From Salaquimonas sp041736675 (GTDB taxonomy: Bacteria; Pseudomonadota; Alphaproteobacteria; Rhizobiales; Rhizobiaceae): a stretch of DNA of 64,000 nucleotides. Under the pieces are notes generated by a model. That model saw only the letters and a list, made by a program, of their open reading frames with translations, was not told the origin of the DNA and made no database searches. The position numbers and the translations under genes were made by a program. The stretch is taken from assembly GCA_041736675.1 (NCBI GenBank), contig JBGSTD010000004.1, positions 39,781-103,780 of the forward strand, read 5' to 3'. Of the stretch, positions 52,006 to 60,952 are shown one piece after another (positions within the stretch are counted from its first letter, which is position 1; every line of letters starts with the position of its first letter).

Positions 52006-53040
52006 ATGATTACCAGACGCAAGTTTATTAAGTCCACCGCTTTGGTTGCACCGGCCGCAGCACTGGCGACACCCGCTATTGCTCAAACGAAAATCCGGTG
52101 GAGGATGCAGACCTATGCAGGTCCCGCTCTCGCGGAGCATGTGATCAAACCGGCCATCGACAGCTTCAACAAGATTGCCGGTGACGAAATGGAAATTGAA
52201 TTGTTTTTTGCCGATCAGCTCGTCCCGACCGGTGAATTGTTCAGGGCCATGCAAAAAGGTACCATTGATGCAGTTCAGTCTGATGATGATTCCATGGCGT
52301 CCCCAACGGAAGTCACGGTATTTGGCGGCTATTTTCCATTCGCCAGCCGCTACTCCCTCGATGTTCCGGTGTTGTTCAACCAGTATGGGCTGAATGAGAT
52401 TTGGGATGCCGAATATGCCAAGGTTGGCGTGAAGCATCTTTCTGCCGGCGCATGGGACCCATGCCATTTTGCCACAAAAGACCCAATCAACAGCCTGGCG
52501 GATTTGCAGGGCAAACGCGTCTTTACCTTTCCGACTGCGGGCCGCTTCATGAGCCAATTTGGAGTGGTGCCGGTAACCTTGCCGTGGGAAGATATTGAAG
52601 TTGCCGTTCAGACCGGCGAGCTGGATGGCATTGCCTGGTCCGGCATTACCGAGGACTACACCGTTGGCTGGGCAGATGTGACCAACTACTTCCTTACAAA
52701 CAATATTTCAGGTGCCTGGGCAGGCTCTTTCTTTGCCAACATGGACCGCTACAACGAACTGCCGGATAAGCTGAAAGAGCTACTCAAATTGACCATGGAC
52801 AGCTCCCATTACTATCGCCAGTGGTGGTATTGGGGCGGTGAGGCAGCACTGCGCGTCAACGGACCGAAATTGAAACTGACAACTATTCCGGACGCCGAGT
52901 GGCAGACAGTAGAAGACGCGGCAATCAAGTTCTGGGACGAGATCGCAGCTGAATCCGAAACGAAGGCAAAAGTCGTTCAGATTTTCAAACAGTACAATGC
53001 TGACATGGTAAAGGCTGGACGGCCTTACCGTTACAGCTAG
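52006..53040 (+). CDS. TRAP transporter solute-binding protein with Tat-type signal
   Basis: A 344-residue periplasmic binding protein of the DctP superfamily. The N-terminus MITRRKFIKSTALVAPAAAL has the twin-arginine motif TRRKFIK and a mild hydrophobic core, cleaving after AIAQ near residue 27, so it is probably exported folded. The Arg-containing LQGKRVFTFPTAGRFMSQFG and WSGITEDYTVGWADV regions form the ligand pocket in this family. ATG 52006 has GGAGA upstream; the earlier ATG at 51994 does not. A perfect hairpin follows. Confidence 0.92.
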   Translation: MITRRKFIKSTALVAPAAALATPAIAQTKIRWRMQTYAGPALAEHVIKPAIDSFNKIAGDEMEIELFFADQLVPTGELFRAMQKGTIDAVQSDDDSMASPTEVTVFGGYFPFASRYSLDVPVLFNQYGLNEIWDAEYAKVGVKHLSAGAWDPCHFATKDPINSLADLQGKRVFTFPTAGRFMSQFGVVPVTLPWEDIEVAVQTGELDGIAWSGITEDYTVGWADVTNYFLTNNISGAWAGSFFANMDRYNELPDKLKELLKLTMDSSHYYRQWWYWGGEAALRVNGPKLKLTTIPDAEWQTVEDAAIKFWDEIAAESETKAKVVQIFKQYNADMVKAGRPYRYS

Positions 53041-53048
53041 CATAATAA

Positions 53049-53080
53049 TTCAAGCCGGAGCTATCCAGCTCCGGCTTGAA
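53049..53080 (+). terminator. Perfect 14-bp hairpin after the TRAP binding-protein gene
   Basis: TTCAAGCCGGAGCT (53049-53062) and AGCTCCGGCTTGAA (53067-53080) pair perfectly around an ATCC loop. It is the strongest hairpin in the window, 9 bp past the stop, followed by an AT-rich tract without a clean T-run. It may terminate or attenuate before the glutamine synthetase-like gene. Confidence 0.8.
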
Positions 53081-53113
53081 GCATGTTAATTTATAAATAT
53101 TCTGGAGAAAAGA

Positions 53114-54478
53114 ATGTCCGGTAACCTTTCATTTGCCGAACTGAAAAAACAGGCCGGTGCTGGTAAGATTGATACAGTGCTTGTTTGCCTGGTCGATATG
53201 CAGGGAAGGCTTATGGGCAAGCGCTTCCACGTTCAAAACTTCATCGAGAGCGCACACAAGGAGACCCATTGCTGCAATTATCTGCTGGCAACGGATCTGG
53301 AAATGTCCACGCCCGATGGCTATGCCGCCACCAGTTGGCGGGCAGGCTACGGCGATTATGTCCTGAAACCGGATCTCTCAACGCTGCGTCTGGTTCCATG
53401 GCTTGAAGGGACGGCGATGGTGTTGTCCGACGTTCTGGATCATCACACGCATGAGCCTGTACCGCATTCGCCAAGAGCAATTCTTCAAAAGCAGATTGCG
53501 CGGCTGGAAAAACTTGGCTTCGATGCGATGATGGCAACGGAACTGGAGTTTTTCCTGTTTGAAAAAAGTTATGATGAAATCCGTAAAAACGGCTTCCGCG
53601 AACTTGTTCCGATCAGTGGGTACAATGAGGACTATCACATCCTGCAGACCACCAAGGAAGAGACGGTGATGCGTCCGTTGCGCAATCATCTTTTTGCAGC
53701 AGGAATACCGGTCGAAAACAGCAAGGGCGAGGCGGAAGCAGGTCAGGAAGAACTGAATATTCGTTATGCCCCTGCCCTCGATTGCGCTGACCATCATACG
53801 ATCGCCAAACATGCGACAAAGGAAATCGCATGGCAAAAAGGACATGCGGCAAGCTTCCTGCCAAAATGGCACCATACAAGGACGGGCAGTTCCTCGCATG
53901 TTCACATGTCGCTATGGAAAAGCGGCAAGCCGGCTTTTGTCGATCCAAAGGCGGAATTTGGCATGTCGGCGCTGATGCGCAATTTCATGGCCGGGTTGAT
54001 TGCTTTTGCTCCTGAATACACCGTTTTTCTTGCGCCCTATGTCAACAGCTACAAGCGCTTCATGAAGGGAACCTTCGCACCGACAAAGACGGTCTGGTCG
54101 GTGGACAATCGTACGGCGGGCTTTCGCCTCTGTGGTGAAGGCACAAAGGGCATTCGTGTTGAATGTCGCATAGGTGGTTCCGATCTTAATCCTTATCTTG
54201 CCCAGGCCGCACTCCTTGCAGCCGGCATCAAAGGCATCGAAGATAAAATGGAACTTGCGCCACCTACCCGCGGCGATATCTATGAAGACAGGAAAGCCGG
54301 GTACATTCCGAGCACATTGCGAGATGCAATTATTACTCTGGATAAATCCAAAATGTTGCGCGAAGCAATGGGCGATCTGGTAGTGGATCACTATGTACGA
54401 TGCGCACAATGGGAACAGGAAGAATTTGACCGGGTGGTCACTGACTGGGAAATCGCCCGCGGCTTTGAAAGGGCCTGA
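53114..54478 (+). CDS. Glutamine synthetase-family protein, gamma-glutamylamide synthetase-like (PuuA/IpuC group)
   Basis: A 454-residue GS-fold ligase. The beta-grasp N-domain starts IDTVLVCLVDMQGRLMGKRF, the metal-binding Glu pair is in MMATELEFFLF (about 137-147), AEAGQEELNIRYAPAL is the second metal segment, SSSHVHMSLW holds the ammonia-channel His and RVECRIGGSDLNPYLAQAALL closes the site. This long form, in a catabolic operon, matches enzymes that glutamylate an amine (putrescine, ethanolamine, isopropylamine derivatives) rather than ammonia. It sits with an ALDH and an iron alcohol dehydrogenase, 5 bp before the ALDH. GGAG precedes the ATG. Confidence 0.88.
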   Translation: MSGNLSFAELKKQAGAGKIDTVLVCLVDMQGRLMGKRFHVQNFIESAHKETHCCNYLLATDLEMSTPDGYAATSWRAGYGDYVLKPDLSTLRLVPWLEGTAMVLSDVLDHHTHEPVPHSPRAILQKQIARLEKLGFDAMMATELEFFLFEKSYDEIRKNGFRELVPISGYNEDYHILQTTKEETVMRPLRNHLFAAGIPVENSKGEAEAGQEELNIRYAPALDCADHHTIAKHATKEIAWQKGHAASFLPKWHHTRTGSSSHVHMSLWKSGKPAFVDPKAEFGMSALMRNFMAGLIAFAPEYTVFLAPYVNSYKRFMKGTFAPTKTVWSVDNRTAGFRLCGEGTKGIRVECRIGGSDLNPYLAQAALLAAGIKGIEDKMELAPPTRGDIYEDRKAGYIPSTLRDAIITLDKSKMLREAMGDLVVDHYVRCAQWEQEEFDRVVTDWEIARGFERA

Positions 54479-54483
54479 ATGGA

Positions 54484-55866
54484 ATGAGCAACACCATCAA
54501 ATGTATCTCGCCGATAGACGGCTCGGTTTATGTTGAACGCAAGCCGCTTGATCTTAAATCAGCGCGCGAAGCTGCAATGCGCGCGCGCAAGGTTCAAGCT
54601 GCCTGGGCAGCACGAACTCTCAACGAGCGGATCCGGCTGGTCAAAAAGGCAACGGCGATCATCGGCAAGCAGAAAGACCGGATGGCGCTGGAACTCGCCC
54701 ATCAGATGGGCCGACCCATACGCTATGGCGGTGAGTTTGGCGGTTTTAACGAGCGTGTGCAATATATGGCGAGCATTGCCAAATCCTCCCTGGCGCCGAT
54801 GGTTGTGGAAAAGAGCAAAAACTTCATCCGCAAGATCGAACGTGAGCCGCTTGGCGTCGTGCTGGTTGTTGCCCCATGGAATTATCCATACATGACGGCT
54901 ATCAACACCATTGCTCCGGCCCTCATTGCAGGCAATACCGTCATGTTGAAGCATGCGGCGCAAACCCTGAAAGTTGGCGAACATCTTGCCGAAGCCTTTC
55001 ACTCGGCTGGAATACCCCAAGACGTATTTCAAAATGTTGTCCTCGACCATGAGGTTACGAGTGCGCTAATTTCCGAACGCATGTTCAATCTTGTAAACTT
55101 CACTGGTTCGGTTGCCGGTGGCAGAGCGATGGAACAGGCAGCGGCAGGTACATTTACAGCGATCAGCACCGAACTTGGCGGCAAGGATCCTGGCTATGTA
55201 CGCGAAGATGCGGATATTGATGCCGCAGTTGCCACCCTAATTGACGGGGCCATGTACAATTCAGGACAATGTTGTTGCGGTATCGAGCGCATTTATGTGC
55301 ATAAAAGCCGCTATGCAGAATTCGTCAAAAAGGCTGTTGCACTCGTCAAAACCTACAGGCTCGGAAATCCGCTTGATCCTGAAACAACGTTGGGACCGAT
55401 GGCCAATATCCGCTTTGCAAAGGAAGTTCGTGCGCAAATAGATGAAGCTGTCGCGGCAGGCGCCAAAGCGCATATCAAGACATTTGCTGAAGATGACGGC
55501 GGCGCTTACCTGACGCCACAAGTGTTGACCAATGTCACCCATGACATGCGGGTAATGCGAGACGAAAGTTTCGGCCCGGTCGTTGGCATTATGTCAGTGA
55601 AAAATGACGAGGAAGCAATCGCGCTGATGAACGATTGCCAGTTTGGTTTGACAGCCTCAATCTGGACCAGCGATGCCGTAAAAGCTGAAGAGCTCGGTGC
55701 CCGTATCGAAACAGGTACGGTATTCATGAACAGGTGCGATTACCTTGATCCTGCGCTATGCTGGACCGGTTGCAAGGATACCGGGCGGGGTACAGGTCTT
55801 TCCGTTCTCGGTTTCATGAGTTTGACCCGACCAAAATCCTATCATCTCAAGAGAGTGACAAAATGA
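54484..55866 (+). CDS. Aldehyde dehydrogenase (ALDH superfamily)
   Basis: A 460-residue ALDH with all catalytic parts: PWNYPYMTAIN (about 134-144), VNFTGSVAGGRAM, general base Glu in STELGGKDPGYV (about 227) and nucleophile Cys in MYNSGQCCCGIER (about 260). The stop overlaps the iron alcohol dehydrogenase by 4 bases, so an alcohol-to-aldehyde-to-acid sequence is likely. With the upstream ligase, the substrate may be a gamma-glutamyl amino-aldehyde (inference). Confidence 0.92.
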   Translation: MSNTIKCISPIDGSVYVERKPLDLKSAREAAMRARKVQAAWAARTLNERIRLVKKATAIIGKQKDRMALELAHQMGRPIRYGGEFGGFNERVQYMASIAKSSLAPMVVEKSKNFIRKIEREPLGVVLVVAPWNYPYMTAINTIAPALIAGNTVMLKHAAQTLKVGEHLAEAFHSAGIPQDVFQNVVLDHEVTSALISERMFNLVNFTGSVAGGRAMEQAAAGTFTAISTELGGKDPGYVREDADIDAAVATLIDGAMYNSGQCCCGIERIYVHKSRYAEFVKKAVALVKTYRLGNPLDPETTLGPMANIRFAKEVRAQIDEAVAAGAKAHIKTFAEDDGGAYLTPQVLTNVTHDMRVMRDESFGPVVGIMSVKNDEEAIALMNDCQFGLTASIWTSDAVKAEELGARIETGTVFMNRCDYLDPALCWTGCKDTGRGTGLSVLGFMSLTRPKSYHLKRVTK

Positions 55867-57008
55867 ACTTGAAAGCCAACTGGTCTTATCCGACCTCCAT
55901 CCGTTTTGGAGCCGGCCGCATTTCTGAAATCGCAGACGCTTGCAATACAGCCGGGATCAAAAAGCCACTTCTGGTGACTGACAAGGGCCTTGCCAATTTG
56001 CCCATTACCCAATCAACTTTGGACTTGATTGAACAAGCAGGACTCGGTCGGGCGATGTTTTCCGATGTTGATCCCAATCCCAACGAAATCAACGCGGCGG
56101 CGGGGCTCAAGGCCTACAAGGATGGCGGCCATGATGGCGTTGTCGCTTTCGGCGGCGGCTCCGGACTAGATCTGGGGAAGCTTGTTGCCTTCATGTCCGG
56201 GCAAACCAGACCTTTGTGGGATTTTGAGGATATTGGCGACTGGTGGACCCGGGCTGATCCTAAAGGAATTGCTCCAATCGTCGCTGTACCGACAACGGCC
56301 GGGACCGGATCGGAAGTCGGCCGCGCATCTGTAATCACGAATTCGGTGACACATCAAAAGAAGATCATCTTTCATCCAAAGTTTCTGCCAAGCGTGGTCA
56401 TCTGTGACCCGGAACTGACGGTTGGCATGCCCAAAATGATTACAGCAGGTACGGGCATGGATGCATTCGCCCATTGTCTTGAAGCTTATTGCTCTCCCCA
56501 TTATCATCCCATGAGCCAGGGTATTGCGCTTGAAGGCATGCGGTTGGTAAAGGAATATTTGCCTCGCGCTTTCAAGGATGGAACCGATATCGAGGCAAGG
56601 GGCCAGATGATGAGCGCCGCGGCGATGGGAGCAACAGCTTTCCAGAAAGGGCTTGGTGCCATTCACGCGCTTTCCCATCCGATCGGCGCTGTGCATAATA
56701 CCCATCATGGCACAACGAACGCGGTTGTGATGCAGCCTGTTTTGCGTTTTAATCGTGAAGCCGTCGAGATGAAGATTGAAGCGGCGGCACGCTATCTCGA
56801 TATTCATGGCGGATTTGATGGATTTTATGATTTTATCGGCAGCCTCAACCAATTGCTTGGCATTCCAAAAAATCTGACTGAACTTGGTGTCAAAAATCCG
56901 GACATTGATGCCCTCGTCAAATCAGCACTTGAAGATCCCAGCACTGGCGGCAATCCAGTTGAAATGACGGCGGCCAATACAAAACCTTTGCTGGTAGCTT
57001 GTCTGTAG
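55863..57008 (+). CDS. Iron-containing alcohol dehydrogenase
   Basis: A 381-residue group III alcohol dehydrogenase. The NAD motif GVVAFGGGSGLDLGKLVAFM (about 92-111), TAGTGSEVGRASVI, and metal ligands in DAFAHCLEAY (Asp, His) and IHALSHPIGAVHNTHHGTTNAVV (His, His) are complete. Coupled to the ALDH by ATGA. It would oxidise an alcohol, possibly a gamma-glutamyl amino alcohol, for the ALDH. It ends at a hairpin facing the convergent ABC operon. Confidence 0.93.
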   Translation: MNLKANWSYPTSIRFGAGRISEIADACNTAGIKKPLLVTDKGLANLPITQSTLDLIEQAGLGRAMFSDVDPNPNEINAAAGLKAYKDGGHDGVVAFGGGSGLDLGKLVAFMSGQTRPLWDFEDIGDWWTRADPKGIAPIVAVPTTAGTGSEVGRASVITNSVTHQKKIIFHPKFLPSVVICDPELTVGMPKMITAGTGMDAFAHCLEAYCSPHYHPMSQGIALEGMRLVKEYLPRAFKDGTDIEARGQMMSAAAMGATAFQKGLGAIHALSHPIGAVHNTHHGTTNAVVMQPVLRFNREAVEMKIEAAARYLDIHGGFDGFYDFIGSLNQLLGIPKNLTELGVKNPDIDALVKSALEDPSTGGNPVEMTAANTKPLLVACL

Positions 57009-57034
57009 ACTTGGCTGTTTGCAAACCCGAATGC

Positions 57035-57063
57035 GAAGTCCGAATCCTACCGATTCGGATTTC
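57035..57063. terminator. Bidirectional hairpin between convergent operons
   Basis: GAAGTCCGAATC (57035-57046) and GATTCGGATTTC (57052-57063) form a 12-bp stem with one G-U and a 5-base loop between the Fe-ADH and ABC ATPase gene ends, where both operons should terminate. Confidence 0.72.
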
Positions 57064-58123
57064 AGTCATTCAGCACGAGAATATCGCTCGATGCAAAATG
57101 CAGTTTAACCTTGTCACCAATGGCTGGCGGTTTGGTGTTCGGGCTGTTGAACATGTCGATCAGAATTGTCGACTTGCCAATTTCCACCTTTATCCAGATA
57201 ACGGATCCCAGGAAGTTGAGATCAACGATCTTTCCGGAAATATCAGCATCCTTCCTGGATTCTGGCGTCAGGGACAGCACTTCCGGGCGCAGGGCAAGAG
57301 ATACCGGTGATGCAGCACTCATGCCTGCCAAATTGTGTTTCAGTTGCAGATCGCTTTCGCCGACGCGGACCGTGCCCTTGTTCGCATCGACAACAACCCC
57401 TTCGAAAACATTCAGGGTGCCGACGAAGTTTGCCACGAAACGCGTGCTTGGCTGATTATAAATTTCAAAAGGTGACCCCACCTGCTCGGCTATTCCCTCG
57501 TGCATGACGACGATGCGGTCAGACATGGACAGAGCTTCTTCCTGATCATGTGTGACAAAAATTGTAGTGATGCCAAGGCGTTGCTGAATTTCCCTGATTT
57601 CGTTCCGCAAGCTGACCCGTATCTTCGCATCCAGCGCAGACAGAGGTTCATCCAGCAGCAGGACACGCGGCTGGATCGCCAGCGCCCGCGCCAGCGCCAC
57701 GCGCTGTTGCTGACCGCCCGAAAGCTGGAACGGATAGCGCTGCCCAAGGTCTGGAAGGCCAATGATGCCCAGCATCTCGGCCACCCGGGCATCGCTTTGC
57801 TCCCTTCCAACGCCTGCTACCTTCAGACCGAAGGCGACATTCTGCGCCACGGTCAGATTCGGGAACAGTGCATAGGATTGAAACACCATGCCGATCTTGC
57901 GGCGGGCCGGCGGAATCCCGAGTATATCCTGCCCCTCGATCAAAATGTTGCCTGACGATGGCGTCTCGAACCCTGCGACCATGCGCAGAACCGTGGTCTT
58001 GCCACAGCCGGATGGCCCGAGGAGTGAGATGAACTCGCCCTTCTCTATTCCGAGGTTGAAATCCTTGACGACCCGGTTCGGACCAAAAGATTTCTCCAGA
58101 TGGGTGATGTCAAGATAAGCCAT
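57062..58123 (-). CDS. ABC transporter ATP-binding protein (PotA/FbpC-like)
   Basis: A 353-residue ATPase with Walker A GPSGCGKTTV, signature LSGGQQQRVALARAL, Walker B VLLLDEPLSALD, H-loop FVTHDQEEALSMSDR and a C-terminal TOBE domain. This is the polyamine/iron/thiamine-type group, distinct from the sugar-type ATPases elsewhere in the window. It is the last gene of a four-gene importer operon. The operon looks more GC-rich than its surroundings. Confidence 0.92.
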   Translation of the reverse strand: MAYLDITHLEKSFGPNRVVKDFNLGIEKGEFISLLGPSGCGKTTVLRMVAGFETPSSGNILIEGQDILGIPPARRKIGMVFQSYALFPNLTVAQNVAFGLKVAGVGREQSDARVAEMLGIIGLPDLGQRYPFQLSGGQQQRVALARALAIQPRVLLLDEPLSALDAKIRVSLRNEIREIQQRLGITTIFVTHDQEEALSMSDRIVVMHEGIAEQVGSPFEIYNQPSTRFVANFVGTLNVFEGVVVDANKGTVRVGESDLQLKHNLAGMSAASPVSLALRPEVLSLTPESRKDADISGKIVDLNFLGSVIWIKVEIGKSTILIDMFNSPNTKPPAIGDKVKLHFASSDILVLND

Positions 58124-58920
58124 CAGTGCTCCATTCCCTGTAGTGCGCGCGAATGTTTGGAAAGCCGTGTAACAAGCTGGATCAGTCCCATGCAGGCCCA
58201 GGTGATTGCAAAGGCAATTACTGCAAGCGCCGGCGGCTCATAGGCGCGGTTGGCACCAAGGATCTGCATATAGGGGCCAAAGGCAGGCCGGTCGAGAAGC
58301 GCCGCCATGGTGAATTCGCCGATCACGATGGCAAAGGTGAGGAACGCGCCGGATAGGACGGCGACAAGCACATTGGGCATGATGATCCTCGCCAAAATAG
58401 TGATCCATCCCGCGCCTAGGCTTTGGGCAGCTTCTGTCAGGGTGGCGATGTCCAGTGTGCGCAACCCGGTATCGACAGAGCGGTACATGTAGGGAAGAGC
58501 AAGCGTTGCGTAACCCATCATCAGCAGGATGTTGGTCCCGGTGATGGATCCTGTCATCGGGAGCCAGCTGGAGGTATTGTAAAGGCGGATATACCCGAAC
58601 ACGATCACAATGGCGGGGATCACCAGTGGCAGCAGCGTTATGAACTCGATGAAGGGGCGTGCAGCGGGCAGCTTCAGCCGGACCCAATAGGCGGTGGGCA
58701 CGACCAGAAGCACGCCAAAGACAATGGTCGCAAGCGCCATAAGGACAGAATAGCCGAAGGTCTGCTGGAACTGCGGATCACCCAGAACCTTGGCATAGGC
58801 GTCGAAGGAATAGACCCCGCGACGCATTTTCAGTGAGAATTCGGTCATCCCGACAAGCGGCAGCAGGAAATAGAGAACGCCCAGGATGATCGCACCCCAG
58901 GCAGCAATGCGGGTCATCAT
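58123..58920 (-). CDS. ABC transporter permease (PotC-like)
   Basis: A 265-residue six-TM permease with the EAA loop LTEAAQSLGAGWITILARIIMPNVLVAVLS (about 180-209). ATG 58920 overlaps the partner permease stop (ATGA); a longer upstream reading runs inside that gene and is a shadow. N-terminal helix WGAIILGVLYFLLPLVGMTEF. Confidence 0.92.
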   Translation of the reverse strand: MMTRIAAWGAIILGVLYFLLPLVGMTEFSLKMRRGVYSFDAYAKVLGDPQFQQTFGYSVLMALATIVFGVLLVVPTAYWVRLKLPAARPFIEFITLLPLVIPAIVIVFGYIRLYNTSSWLPMTGSITGTNILLMMGYATLALPYMYRSVDTGLRTLDIATLTEAAQSLGAGWITILARIIMPNVLVAVLSGAFLTFAIVIGEFTMAALLDRPAFGPYMQILGANRAYEPPALAVIAFAITWACMGLIQLVTRLSKHSRALQGMEH

Positions 58921-59792
58921 TTCAGCCACCTTTCCGACCGCGCCCGCAGCGTGATGTAGATGAAATTGGCGATGCCGGTAATCACGATCATCCCGAACGC
59001 CAGCGCATAGCCAAGGTTCGGATTGCCCAGCACGTCGCCCCTGATCTGCGCGAACAGCTTGATCGGCACGATGTTGAGCTGCGGGCCGGTCAGGGCATAT
59101 GCCGTCGCCACTGCGCCGAATGCATTGGCGAAGAGCAGGGCGAAAGTGCCCAGCAAAGACGGGAAAAGGATCGGCAACGCCACCATGCGCCAGTATTGTG
59201 CCGACGTGGCACCCAGAACCGTGGCCGCTTCGCGCCATTCACGTTTAAGCCCATCTATGGCGGGGGTGATGATCAAGATCATCAGCGGTATCTGAAAGAA
59301 CAGATAGGTGATGACGAGACCCCAGAACGACAGGATATTGAAGCCCATGGCACGCAGATTGATGCCAAATTCAGTCCGAAGGTAGAGCGTGATCAGTCCC
59401 GCAGGACCCAGCGTTGCGATGAAGGCGAAAGCCAACGGCACGCCGGCGAAGTTCGATGCAACACCAGAGAAAGTGAGAAGCGGGCTGCGAACCGATTTCG
59501 GCAGGCCACCCAGAATCATCGCAGCCGCCATGGCAAAGCCCATCACGCAGCCGATCAGCGCCGTCCAGAGTGACAGCTTGATCGACGTCCAATAGGCGGA
59601 GCGTATCGAATCCGTGTTCAGGTCCAGGATATTCTGAAAGGTGAATTCCCCCGAGGGCGTTTGAAACGCGCCGATGACAATCTTCATGGTCGGCAGGATC
59701 AGGAACAGCATCGCGAACAGCACAAAGGGCAATATGCCCAGCCAATGCAAGGGCAATCGCAGCTTTCGGCGCGTCGCGGGAGGGGTGGTCAT
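58917..59792 (-). CDS. ABC transporter permease (PotB-like)
   Basis: A 291-residue permease with six TM helices and the EAA loop WREAATVLGATSAQYWRMVALPILFPSLLG. ATG 59792 gives MTTPPATRRKLRLPLHWLG, the usual charged N-terminus; its ribosome site is weak. It follows the binding-protein gene by 53 bp, across a hairpin. Confidence 0.91.
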   Translation of the reverse strand: MTTPPATRRKLRLPLHWLGILPFVLFAMLFLILPTMKIVIGAFQTPSGEFTFQNILDLNTDSIRSAYWTSIKLSLWTALIGCVMGFAMAAAMILGGLPKSVRSPLLTFSGVASNFAGVPLAFAFIATLGPAGLITLYLRTEFGINLRAMGFNILSFWGLVITYLFFQIPLMILIITPAIDGLKREWREAATVLGATSAQYWRMVALPILFPSLLGTFALLFANAFGAVATAYALTGPQLNIVPIKLFAQIRGDVLGNPNLGYALAFGMIVITGIANFIYITLRARSERWLK

Positions 59793-59815
59793 ATGGGATC
59801 CATCCGGGAGGAAAC

Positions 59816-59839
59816 GGGGCCACGCCTTCGCGCGGCCCC
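59816..59839 (-). terminator. Hairpin after the ABC binding-protein gene
   Basis: GGGGCC (59816-59821) pairs with GGCCCC (59834-59839), extended inside by CGC/GCG around a CTTC loop with one mismatch. It lies 6 bp past the binding-protein stop. Confidence 0.65.
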
Positions 59840-59845
59840 AATGCG

Positions 59846-60952
59846 TCACTGGACGTTGGCGCCGACGGTGGCATCCCAGCCGTCAACAACGGCCTTCTTG
59901 TTGCCATCCACTTCCTCAACAGTCGGGAAATAGGCTGCTTCATAAGATGCTGCCGGGGGCAAAGCGTCCAGCAGTTCCTTAGGGATCTTGCCTGCCGCTG
60001 CCATCGCGTTAAAGCGGGCGGGGTGACAATAGCCCTTCAGCCAGCCAAGCTGCCCTTCGTCCGAATAAAGGTATTCCATCCAGAGCTTGGCAGCGTTGGG
60101 ATGCGGTGCATAGGCTGAAATGGCCTGCACATAGACGCCTGCCAGAACGCCGGATTTCGGCACCACGATCTCCACCGGAGGGTTGCCGGCAAGCGTATCG
60201 CGGGCAGCCAGCGCGTTGTAGTCCCACATTACCATGATTGGCGTCGTTCCCTGTGCCAGTGTGCCCGCCTTGCCTATCACCGGAACGAAATTCCCGGCCT
60301 TGTTCAGTTCAGCGAAATATTCAAGCCCGGCTTTGCCCGCAGCTTCCCCAGCCGCTGCACCTTTGGCAAGACCTGCGGCCTTGACGCCAAGGATCGCCTG
60401 GTTTGAAGCGCGAGGATCACCGGCAAGCGCGACCTGACCTGCATATTCAGGCTTGAGCAAATCAGCCCAATCGGCGGGCGTATTGGCCACAAGGTCCTTG
60501 TTCACCACAAAGGACATCACGCCATAATAATCGCCATACCAATGCCCTTCGGCATCCTTGATGGTATCTGGGATTTCGTCCCAGGTCGAAACCTTATAGG
60601 GCTGCGTCAGACCTTCGGCCTTGGCCGACGGGCCGAAAGCCAAACCGACGTCGATCACATCAGGTGCCTGCGGACCCTTGTTATCCTTGTTCGCCTTGAT
60701 CGCTTCGATCTCATCGGCTGAACCTGCGTCTGGGTTCAGTTCGTTCACGGTGATTTCAGGGTATTTGGCCTTGAAGCCCGCTATCACCGCGCCGTAACCA
60801 CACCAATCATGCGGCAAGGCAATTGTCGTCAACTGCCCTTCGGCTTTGGCAGCTGCAATCAGTTCATCCATCGACTGCGCATGAACCAAACTTGACGTGA
60901 CCATCAGTGACGCCATCGTAAGTGAAACCATTTTTCCTGTATTTTTCAACAT
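59846..60952 (-). CDS. ABC transporter substrate-binding protein (polyamine/iron-type family 1)
   Basis: A 368-residue periplasmic protein with a Sec signal peptide (KNTGKMVSLTMASLMVTSSL, then VHAQ, cleavage near residue 26). The mature start SMDELIAAAKAEGQLTTIALPHDWCGYG, with VNELNPDAGSADEIEAIKANKDN and SDEGQLGWLKGYCHPAR, matches PotD/FbpA-like proteins. The ligand is not deducible; small amines or organic cofactors fit. ATG 60952 has GGAG upstream; the frame open for 60 codons before it is not typical protein. Confidence 0.9.
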   Translation of the reverse strand: MLKNTGKMVSLTMASLMVTSSLVHAQSMDELIAAAKAEGQLTTIALPHDWCGYGAVIAGFKAKYPEITVNELNPDAGSADEIEAIKANKDNKGPQAPDVIDVGLAFGPSAKAEGLTQPYKVSTWDEIPDTIKDAEGHWYGDYYGVMSFVVNKDLVANTPADWADLLKPEYAGQVALAGDPRASNQAILGVKAAGLAKGAAAGEAAGKAGLEYFAELNKAGNFVPVIGKAGTLAQGTTPIMVMWDYNALAARDTLAGNPPVEIVVPKSGVLAGVYVQAISAYAPHPNAAKLWMEYLYSDEGQLGWLKGYCHPARFNAMAAAGKIPKELLDALPPAASYEAAYFPTVEEVDGNKKAVVDGWDATVGANVQ

